From positions 1-13,618 of the forward strand of contig JABDLH010000151.1 in NCBI GenBank assembly GCA_013003145.1: DNA of 13,618 nt, read 5' to 3'. Source of the stretch: Flavobacteriaceae bacterium. GTDB lineage: Bacteria > Bacteroidota > Bacteroidia > Flavobacteriales > Flavobacteriaceae. A program made the position numbers and the translations under genes. Shown here piece after piece: positions 8,401 to 13,618 of this stretch; position 1 is the stretch's first letter; each line of letters opens with the position of its first letter. Below the pieces are notes generated by a model. The model searched no databases, had not been told where the DNA came from, and saw nothing but the letters and a program-made list of their open reading frames with translations.

Positions 8401-8549
8401 GAGCGATTGTCTTTGGAGACATCAATGATGAGAGCAGCCAGGTAGCAGAACTGAAAGATAATGACCGTATGTATCACCTGCTTGAGAGCGTAGGAACCAA
8501 ACCCAATGTATTCTACCACGTAAAAGTGCGTAATACTGAAAAGGCTTAA
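5439..8549 (+). CDS. actB: Alternative complex III subunit ActB: Tat-exported molybdopterin oxidoreductase-like and iron-sulfur fusion protein
   Basis: A 1036-residue peripheral subunit of the complex iron-sulfur molybdoenzyme superfamily. After a 50-residue N-terminal extension comes NRRDFLKYVGF (51-61), a twin-arginine signal, ending in a lipobox-like LAAC with Cys71, so it is probably exported folded and lipid-anchored. Residues about 75-740 correspond to a molybdopterin oxidoreductase-like domain. It contains no Cys between 71 and 708, so the N-terminal cluster of true molybdoenzymes cannot form; ActB proteins are known to lack the molybdenum cofactor. The C-terminal ferredoxin-like domain has four Cys groups: 779/782/785/789, 863/866/871/875, 895/901/905 and 951/954/981/985. 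The third has Thr898 where a fourth Cys would sit, as expected for a [3Fe-4S] cluster beside three [4Fe-4S]. A Ser/Thr/Glu/Ala-rich linker (about 530-556) interrupts the first domain. It docks on ActC and wires electrons to ActA. Confidence 0.96.
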   Translation: MASNKKYWKSEAELSPDNSIVEQLRQNEFPEEVPVDQFLGDKEGLAATTTNRRDFLKYVGFSTAAASLAACEGPVNYSIPYVVQPEQIIPGVANYYATTIANGFDFASILIKTREGRPIKVENNRDAKSNSGANARVQASVLSLYDSNRLQGPMAGEEQIDWDTLDATVKATLNATRNSGKKVVMLTQTYASPSTDRLISEFQAQYPNVSHVTYDTISEDAALTAFEARYGERALADYDFEKAEYIVGIGADFLGDWHGGNFDSGYSKGRVPKNGKMSRHVQFEANMSLTGANADKRIMLKPSQQKIALAKLYGKLNGTSVGGELPEAAERALDQIAAEISKNRSAAVVVTGIDDVNAQAVALEINEMLGSKAFDPSTPRYVRQGNTAEVNQLIEDMNAGRVGALLMDGVNPVYSLPNAAEFLTGLEKVDVSVAFSNTWNDTTAVSKFTGASNHYLESWGDVQLKKGHYSLMQPTIKELFDTRQFQSALLKWMGNDVSYYDYVKTTWSESILNGSDWNQALHDGAFVTSGSVTTSESEAPVATAAEEEMPTTVVPIASALRALSSTPASEMELVLYSKVGMGDGQQANNPWLQEFPDPITRVSWDNYLTISKADAEKMGFENEHVANGGLDGSYANVEVNGVSVKNVPVIIQPGQAPGTVGLSFGYGKKTGIREDMQIGVNAYPLYQDFSTIQEATVTKAPGMHEFACVQLHKTLMGRGDIIKETTLEIFNTKDHAEWNHVPQVSLNHQEVPATTVDLWEGFDRSVGHHFNMSIDLNACTGCGACVIACHAENNVPVVGKEEVRRSRDMHWLRIDRYYSSEDTFEDDNEKKDNLSGAIGSKVGFEEMEDPAVNPQVAFQPVMCQHCNHAPCETVCPVAATSHSRQGQNHMAYNRCVGTRYCANNCPYKVRRFNWFLYNNNDEFDYHMNNDLGKMVINPDVTVRSRGVMEKCSMCIQMTQKVILDAKREGRTVKDGEFQTACSNACNNGAIVFGDINDESSQVAELKDNDRMYHLLESVGTKPNVFYHVKVRNTEKA

Positions 8550-8580
8550 TAAAAGAAGAACGTAACAATAATAGAATTTT

Positions 8581-10308
8581 ATGGCGTCGCATTACGAAGC
8601 ACCAATACGTAAACCCTTAGTTCTTGGAGATAAAGGCTATCACGATGTGTCCGTTGATATTGCTAAACCTATAGAGGGTAAAGCCAATAAGCACTGGTGG
8701 ATAGTTTTTTCCATTGCCCTGGTGGCATTTTTATGGGGAGTAGGCTGTATCATTTACACTATCTCTACCGGGATCGGAACCTGGGGGTTGAATAAAACAG
8801 TAGGCTGGGCCTGGGATATCACCAACTTCGTTTGGTGGGTAGGTATCGGTCACGCCGGGACACTGATCTCCGCGGTACTGTTGCTGTTCCGCCAGAAATG
8901 GAGAATGGCGATCAACCGTTCTGCAGAGGCGATGACCATCTTCTCTGTGATCCAGGCGGGTCTGTTCCCGATCATCCACATGGGGCGTCCCTGGTTGGCA
9001 TACTGGGTACTCCCGATTCCTAATCAATTTGGTTCACTGTGGGTAAACTTTAATTCACCCTTGCTTTGGGACGTATTTGCGATCTCTACTTACTTGTCCG
9101 TGTCCCTCGTATTCTGGTGGACTGGACTTTTACCTGACTTTGCGATGATCCGCGACAGGGCTGTTAAGCCTTTCCAGAAGAAGATCTATGGCCTTGTAAG
9201 TTTTGGATGGAGTGGGCGTGCCAAGGATTGGCAGCGTTTTGAAGAAGTATCCCTGGTTCTTGCCGGTCTGGCAACTCCCCTGGTACTTTCTGTACATACC
9301 ATCGTATCCTTTGACTTTGCTACTTCGGTGATCCCGGGATGGCACACCACCATCTTCCCTCCGTACTTCGTTGCTGGAGCTATTTTCTCCGGCTTTGCCA
9401 TGGTAAACACACTTTTGATCATTATGAGGAAGGTGAGTAATATGGAGGCTTATATTACGGTACAGCACATCGAATTGATGAATATCGTGATCATGATCAC
9501 CGGTTCTATCGTGGGCTGTGCTTATATTACAGAACTTTTCGTGGCCTGGTATTCCGGGGTGGAGTACGAACAGTACGCCTTCCTGAACAGGGCGACCGGA
9601 CCTTACTGGTGGTCTTACCTCCTGATGATGACCTGTAACGTGGTCTCTCCCCAGGTAATGTGGTTTAAAAAGATCAGGACCAGTATTATTGTTTCCTTTA
9701 TAATCTCTATCGTGGTTAACGTGGGGATGTGGTTTGAGCGATTTGTAATTATCGTAACATCATTACACCGTGATTACCTGCCGTCTTCATGGACCATGTT
9801 CTCGCCAACTTTTGTCGATATCGGGATCTTTATCGGTACCATCGGGTTCTTCTTTGTTCTCTTCCTGCTATACGCAAGAACCTTCCCGGTGATTGCCCAG
9901 GCAGAGGTGAAGTCCATACTGAAATCATCCGGAGAGCGATATAAGCTTTTACGTGATGCCGGTAAGCCACTTTACGAAGTGACTAAAATGAAAGTAGGTC
10001 CTCAGAAAGTTGTGGTTGAAAAGACCGTAGTGGAAAAAGCACCTATGGCCGAAAAAGAAGCTTTATTAAACGCACTGGGAACTTTTGACGCCAGTAAGGA
10101 AAGTAAAGATGACCTGAAGAAAATTAAGGGGATAGGACCTCAGATGGAGGAAACCCTGAATCAACTGGGGATCTATACATATGACCAGGTAAGCCGAATG
10201 ACGGAAAAGGAATACAGGCTGCTTGATGAGATTACCGGTTCCTTCCCAGGAAGGGCACAACGGGACGATTGGGCCGGTCAGGCCAGTAGGTTAAACAACA
10301 AAAGCTAG
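8581..10308 (+). CDS. actC: Alternative complex III subunit ActC: NrfD-type quinol-binding membrane subunit with C-terminal helix-hairpin-helix-like domain
   Basis: ActC is the NrfD/PsrC-family integral membrane subunit where menaquinol is thought to be oxidised next to the ActB clusters. Ten membrane helices can be traced between residues about 38 and 450, beginning WWIVFSIALVAF and ending near FFFVLFLLYARTFP. The GIGHAGT motif (88-94), His133 in HMGRPW and Asp164 are candidates for the conserved quinol-site and proton-path residues; this is by family analogy. The protein is 575 residues long, about 100 more than the membrane core needs. The tail contains a Val/Glu/Lys-rich linker (about 480-495), then IKGIGPQMEETLNQLGI (515-531) and GRAQRDDWAGQASRL (557-571). 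This resembles the helix-hairpin-helix-like module found on some NuoE and ribosomal L21 proteins. The ATG at 8581 follows AT-rich sequence 31 bases after actB; actD follows 3 bases after the stop. Confidence 0.95.
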   Translation: MASHYEAPIRKPLVLGDKGYHDVSVDIAKPIEGKANKHWWIVFSIALVAFLWGVGCIIYTISTGIGTWGLNKTVGWAWDITNFVWWVGIGHAGTLISAVLLLFRQKWRMAINRSAEAMTIFSVIQAGLFPIIHMGRPWLAYWVLPIPNQFGSLWVNFNSPLLWDVFAISTYLSVSLVFWWTGLLPDFAMIRDRAVKPFQKKIYGLVSFGWSGRAKDWQRFEEVSLVLAGLATPLVLSVHTIVSFDFATSVIPGWHTTIFPPYFVAGAIFSGFAMVNTLLIIMRKVSNMEAYITVQHIELMNIVIMITGSIVGCAYITELFVAWYSGVEYEQYAFLNRATGPYWWSYLLMMTCNVVSPQVMWFKKIRTSIIVSFIISIVVNVGMWFERFVIIVTSLHRDYLPSSWTMFSPTFVDIGIFIGTIGFFFVLFLLYARTFPVIAQAEVKSILKSSGERYKLLRDAGKPLYEVTKMKVGPQKVVVEKTVVEKAPMAEKEALLNALGTFDASKESKDDLKKIKGIGPQMEETLNQLGIYTYDQVSRMTEKEYRLLDEITGSFPGRAQRDDWAGQASRLNNKS

Positions 10309-10311
10309 ATT

Positions 10312-10833
10312 ATGGCATCTAAGGTGATACAAGCATTTTATACAGATGATGATGTGCTGATGCATGCGGTTAAACGGGTGCGCGCCGCTAAACATCATAT
10401 AGAGGAGGTCTATACTCCATTCCCCGTTCACGGGCTGGACAAAGCCATGGGTCTGGCACCGACCAGGCTGGCCATCACCGCATTCCTTTATGGATGTGTG
10501 GGGCTGACCGTAGCTATCGTAATGATGAATTACATCATGATCGAGGATTGGCCACAGGACATCGGTGGTAAACCGAGTTTCAGTTACCTGGAGAACATGC
10601 CGGCTTTTGTGCCGATCATGTTTGAAATGACTGTTTTCTTTTCCGCCCACCTTATGGTGATCACTTTTTACATGAGAAGTAAATTGTGGCCGTTCAAAGA
10701 AGCAGAGAACCCTGATCTAAGGACAACCGATGATCATTTCCTGATGGAAATAGAACTACACGGAAACGAACAGGAACTGTACGATCTTTTGGTTGATACC
10801 GGTGCAGTAGAAATAAACAGTATTGAAAAGTAG
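10312..10833 (+). CDS. actD: Alternative complex III subunit ActD (DUF3341 membrane protein)
   Basis: A 173-residue protein matching the DUF3341 family, the small two-helix ActD subunit of alternative complex III. A soluble N-terminal segment contains KRVRAAKHHIEEVYTPFPVH (21-40) and the family's Pro-phe-pro-val-his-gly-leu-asp turn. Two membrane helices span about 52-77 and 98-121, and a C-terminal part contains the conserved-looking DDHFLMEI. It carries no heme or iron-sulfur motif, so its role is structural, packing against ActC and possibly helping the cytoplasmic side of the complex. It begins only 3 bases after actC, which points to translational coupling. Confidence 0.92.
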   Translation: MASKVIQAFYTDDDVLMHAVKRVRAAKHHIEEVYTPFPVHGLDKAMGLAPTRLAITAFLYGCVGLTVAIVMMNYIMIEDWPQDIGGKPSFSYLENMPAFVPIMFEMTVFFSAHLMVITFYMRSKLWPFKEAENPDLRTTDDHFLMEIELHGNEQELYDLLVDTGAVEINSIEK

Positions 10834-10843
10834 TCTTGGAAAT

Positions 10844-11404
10844 ATGAATAATATTATCAAAATAGGTTGCCTCTTAGGATTGATTGTTAGCATCAGCAGT
10901 TGTCAGGAAAACGCTGAGCCTAACTACCAGTATATGCCTGATATGTATGAATCTGTAGGCTATGAGACCTATGACAAGGTAGGATTCCTTCCTGATGAAC
11001 AGGAAGCTTTGCAGCCAGCGGAACATACTATTATGAGAGGCTGGATGCCTTACGAATTTGAGAATACTCCTGAAGGGAAAGAGCTGTCTAAAGCAGCAAG
11101 TAGTCCCTTAGATTCGTTGAGCTACGAAGAAAATATGGCCAAAGGAATGCAGCTGTACACCATCTACTGTGCAATTTGCCACGGGGATAAAGGTGAAGGG
11201 CAAGGTACCTTGGTCAAAAGGGAAAAGATACTCGGTGTGCCTAGTTATGCAGATCCTGCGCGTGACATCCAAGTTGGAGGTGTATACCATGTAATTTATT
11301 ACGGGCTGAACTCGATGGGGTCTTACGCAGGCCAGTTAAACCACGAGGAGCGTTGGATGGTATCTGAGTATGTGATGCAACTGAAAGAAGACTTAACCAA
11401 ATAA
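10844..11404 (+). CDS. actE: Alternative complex III subunit ActE: monoheme cytochrome c lipoprotein
   Basis: A 186-residue lipoprotein cytochrome, the monoheme subunit of alternative complex III. The N-terminus MNNIIKIGCLLGLIVSISSC is a lipoprotein signal with the acylated Cys at residue 20. The mature protein has one CAICH heme site (109-113) and probable axial Met158 in LNSMGSYA, inside a class I cytochrome c fold. Residues about 20-95 form an extended arm (QENAEPNYQYMPDMYES...) that in this family wraps over other subunits. I chose ATG 10844, 10 bases after actD, because the signal peptide starts there. A TTG at 10823 in the same frame would overlap actD and add seven residues with no benefit. 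Sixteen bases separate it from actF. Confidence 0.94.
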   Translation: MNNIIKIGCLLGLIVSISSCQENAEPNYQYMPDMYESVGYETYDKVGFLPDEQEALQPAEHTIMRGWMPYEFENTPEGKELSKAASSPLDSLSYEENMAKGMQLYTIYCAICHGDKGEGQGTLVKREKILGVPSYADPARDIQVGGVYHVIYYGLNSMGSYAGQLNHEERWMVSEYVMQLKEDLTK

Positions 11405-11420
11405 GACCAGGAATTAAGAT

Positions 11421-12818
11421 ATGTACACATTTTCAAACAGATTAAAAATTGGTTCTTTCATCCTGATGGCCGTAGGTTTGATAGGTATAGCTATCGGCTT
11501 TATATCAGCACCTGCAACGGTTGAGGAAGCCAAGGCTATGGTGGCTTCACATGGTGAGGGTCACGGTAGCGATCACGGAGATGGCCACGCAGTTCCTGGA
11601 GAGACCGAGGGAGAGGTCCATATGGATGAAGCCGGGAAGGCACATCCTACGGTAGGTATGGGTGCCGAGGTAGATCATGGCAACGCCTTAGCTCACGAAC
11701 AGGAGCACGAGATGTCTCATGATGAGCACCTATTACATCAACTACAGAACAGGCCATGGTCTGCACTTTACGTAGCGGCATTGTTCTTTTTCTTTATCGC
11801 TTTAGGGGTGTTAGCCTTCTATGCCATACAGCGTGCCGCACAGGCAGGCTGGTCGCCATTGCTCTTCCGGGTAATGGAGGGAATTACGGCTTACCTGGTG
11901 CCCGGCGGAATCATCGTTTTTGTAATCCTGCTCTTGTCTGTACTTCATTTGAACCATATCTTTGTATGGATGGATCCGGAAGTGGTGGCACATGATGAAT
12001 TATTACAAGGAAAACAGGGATATCTTAACCCTACTTTCTTCCTGATCCGGGCCGCGATATTTTTGGGCGGATGGATTTTCTATCGCGAATATTCAAGGAA
12101 ATTATCTCTAGCCCAGGATGAAGCTAATGACAATACCAATTTTGTCAAAAACTTTAAGTGGTCTGCGGCTTTCCTGGTATTTTACCTGGTTACTGAATCT
12201 ATAATGTCCTGGGATTGGATCATGAGTGTTGATCCACACTGGTTCAGTACACTTTTCGGATGGTACGTGTTTGCAAGTATGTTTGTTTCCGGGATTACAG
12301 TTATCGCGATGGTAGTGATCTACCTGAAGTCGCGTGGCTACCTTCCCGATGTCAATGACAGCCACTTGCATGACCTTGCAAAATTCATGTTCGGGATCAG
12401 TATTTTCTGGACCTACCTTTGGTTTGCACAATTCATGTTGATCTGGTACGCGGATATACCGGAAGAGGTGACCTATTTCGTTACCAGGATCGATGATTAT
12501 AAATTGCCCTTCTTCGGGATGATCGTAATGAACTTTATATTCCCGATACTGGTGCTGATGAACAGCGATTACAAGCGAGTAAACTGGTTCGTGGTAATGG
12601 CAGGTATCATTATCCTGGCAGGGCACTACCTGGATGTATTCAATATGATCATGCCGGCTACCGTAGGTGACCAGTGGTATATTGGAATCCCGGAAATTAG
12701 TTCAATATTGTTTTTTATGGGATTGTTTACCTTCTGGATTTTCAGGGCCATGGCCACTGTGCCATTGCAGCCTAAACGGAATCCGTTTATCGAAGAGAGT
12801 AGGCATTTTCACTATTAA
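11421..12818 (+). CDS. actF: Alternative complex III subunit ActF: membrane subunit related to ActC, with His-rich loop
   Basis: A 465-residue integral membrane protein, the second large membrane subunit of alternative complex III. Ten hydrophobic segments are visible: residues about 8-30, then nine between about 113 and 450. ActF belongs with ActC to the NrfD-like fold, but is not thought to sit next to the iron-sulfur clusters; a proton-path role has been proposed for the family. Residues 44-106, between the first two helices, contain 12 His in 63 residues together with many Glu and Asp (SHGEGHGSDHGDGH and later EHEMSHDEHLLH). That loop probably faces the periplasm if the N-terminus is cytoplasmic. 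Recognisable family segments include SWDWIMSVDPHWFSTLFGWY and ESRHFHY at the C-terminus. coxB starts 24 bases after the stop, tying the complex to the oxidase genes. Confidence 0.94.
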   Translation: MYTFSNRLKIGSFILMAVGLIGIAIGFISAPATVEEAKAMVASHGEGHGSDHGDGHAVPGETEGEVHMDEAGKAHPTVGMGAEVDHGNALAHEQEHEMSHDEHLLHQLQNRPWSALYVAALFFFFIALGVLAFYAIQRAAQAGWSPLLFRVMEGITAYLVPGGIIVFVILLLSVLHLNHIFVWMDPEVVAHDELLQGKQGYLNPTFFLIRAAIFLGGWIFYREYSRKLSLAQDEANDNTNFVKNFKWSAAFLVFYLVTESIMSWDWIMSVDPHWFSTLFGWYVFASMFVSGITVIAMVVIYLKSRGYLPDVNDSHLHDLAKFMFGISIFWTYLWFAQFMLIWYADIPEEVTYFVTRIDDYKLPFFGMIVMNFIFPILVLMNSDYKRVNWFVVMAGIIILAGHYLDVFNMIMPATVGDQWYIGIPEISSILFFMGLFTFWIFRAMATVPLQPKRNPFIEESRHFHY

Positions 12819-12842
12819 TAAAGTTTAATATCAGTTCATAGG

Positions 12843-13618
12843 ATGACTATAGTATTGACCATTGCGGTATTAGTTTTAGTGGCAATTGCAATCTGGCAAA
12901 TGACCAAGATATTCGAATTGTCACAGATCAAGGCCGATAATTCACAGGTTGCCAACGATAAGGACAATAAGTACAACGGCTACCTGCTGTTTGCCTTCCT
13001 GATCTTCATCTACGGGATCACTATTTTCAGTTTTGCGAAATACGGCAAATTTCTTTTGCCGGAAGCTGCCTCGGAGCATGGTGGTGAGTACGATTCATTG
13101 ATGTATATATCTTTTATAATCATCTTCATCGTACAGACCATAACACAGGCACTTTTGCATTACTTCGGGTACAAATACCGTGGTGAAAAAGGAAAGAAAG
13201 CTTTGTTCTATGCCGATAACGACAAATTAGAATTTATCTGGACCATTATCCCGGTTGTAGTACTGGCCGGATTAATCCTCTGGGGATTATACACCTGGAC
13301 CAATATCATGGATGTGAATGATGAGGACGATCCACTGATCGTGGAGCTTTACGCACAGCAGTTTAACTGGACTGCCCGTTACGGGGGTGAAGATAATGAG
13401 CTGGGTATGGCTAACGTACGAATGATCGATATCGATAAGGCTAATGTCTTGGGATTAGACGAATCCGATCCATATGCCAGTGATGACATTATCACCAAGG
13501 AACTACACCTGCCCGTTGGAAGGAAAGTGAATTTCAGGTTCCGCTCCCAGGATGTATTACATTCGGCTTATATGCCCCATTTCAGGGCGCAGATGAACTG
13601 TGTGCCGGGGATGATCAC
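12843..13618 (+). CDS. coxB: Cytochrome c oxidase subunit II, 3' truncated by window end
   Basis: ATG at 12843 opens a frame with 258 complete codons that runs off the window. It is subunit II of the heme-copper oxidase, which takes electrons at CuA and passes them to subunit I. The canonical helices are at about 86-108 and 129-153 (DKLEFIWTIIPVVVLAGLILW is the family signature of helix 2). Two further hydrophobic stretches precede them: residues 1-19 and about 47-69. The periplasmic cupredoxin domain begins near 164 with IVELYAQQFNWTARYGG, including the aromatic segment used in electron entry. His240 in LHSAYMPHF is the first CuA ligand; the Cys-Cys-His-Met cluster should lie just beyond the window. 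No CxxCH appears in the visible part. The gene follows actF by 24 bases, so the oxidase is co-transcribed with alternative complex III. Confidence 0.95.
   Translation, partial: MTIVLTIAVLVLVAIAIWQMTKIFELSQIKADNSQVANDKDNKYNGYLLFAFLIFIYGITIFSFAKYGKFLLPEAASEHGGEYDSLMYISFIIIFIVQTITQALLHYFGYKYRGEKGKKALFYADNDKLEFIWTIIPVVVLAGLILWGLYTWTNIMDVNDEDDPLIVELYAQQFNWTARYGGEDNELGMANVRMIDIDKANVLGLDESDPYASDDIITKELHLPVGRKVNFRFRSQDVLHSAYMPHFRAQMNCVPGMI

Noticed and set aside
5439..8549. ActB as an active molybdenum enzyme or as two genes joined by error
   Set aside because: The fusion is normal for ActB, the frame is intact throughout, and the lack of N-terminal cluster cysteines fits the cofactor-free family.
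8731..9027. Open frames on both strands inside actC and other act genes
   Set aside because: They overlap conserved membrane subunits, lack recognisable domains and are explained as shadows of the real frames.
10823..10843. TTG at 10823 as the actE start
   Set aside because: It overlaps the end of actD and adds residues before a complete lipoprotein signal that starts at ATG 10844.
1..13618. Mobile elements, CRISPR arrays, tRNA/rRNA genes, defence or toxin-antitoxin systems
   Set aside because: No transposase, integrase, spaced repeat array, cloverleaf-like sequence or defence domain was seen; every long stretch is accounted for by core genes.

Overview
The window reads as a chromosomal segment from a Bacteroidota bacterium, most likely a member of the Flavobacteriaceae. 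The reasons are the order nusA-infB, then a small SPOR gene, then an alternative complex III (act) operon running into coxB; the near absence of strong Shine-Dalgarno sequences, with A-rich stretches before the starts instead; and promoter-like TAnnTTTG boxes, the -7 consensus of this phylum. The genus cannot be fixed from the sequence alone.

Region 1 (1-3300) is the end of a transcription/translation operon. It holds the C-terminal 140 codons of NusA, then the complete infB gene for initiation factor IF-2 with a long Lys/Glu/Ala-rich linker. A strong palindromic terminator with A and T tracts on both sides closes it and can serve transcription from either direction.

Region 2 (3301-4018) holds one small convergent minus-strand gene for an exported SPOR-domain protein, then a roughly 300-base divergent intergenic region. 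That region carries candidate promoters for both sides, a perfect 16-base inverted repeat, a 10-base direct repeat and a possible 13-codon upstream ORF.

Region 3 (4019-end) is a tightly packed plus-strand respiratory operon, actA-actB-actC-actD-actE-actF-coxB, with gaps of 3 to 34 bases. ActA-F form alternative complex III, a quinol:cytochrome c (or oxidase) oxidoreductase unrelated to the bc1 complex. CoxB is subunit II of the aa3-type oxidase that receives the electrons. Expected flow is menaquinol to the ActC/ActB iron-sulfur wire, then the ActA and ActE hemes, then CuA on CoxB, then oxygen. coxB is cut by the window end just after its first CuA ligand; coxA presumably follows.

This is core metabolism rather than an accessory island, and I see no mobile element, CRISPR array, RNA gene or defence system. 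The points that merit a second look are accessory modules on the respiratory subunits: a monoheme cytochrome fused to ActA, a helix-hairpin-helix-like domain at the ActC C-terminus, a His-rich loop in ActF, extra membrane helices in CoxB, and the structured leader before actA.
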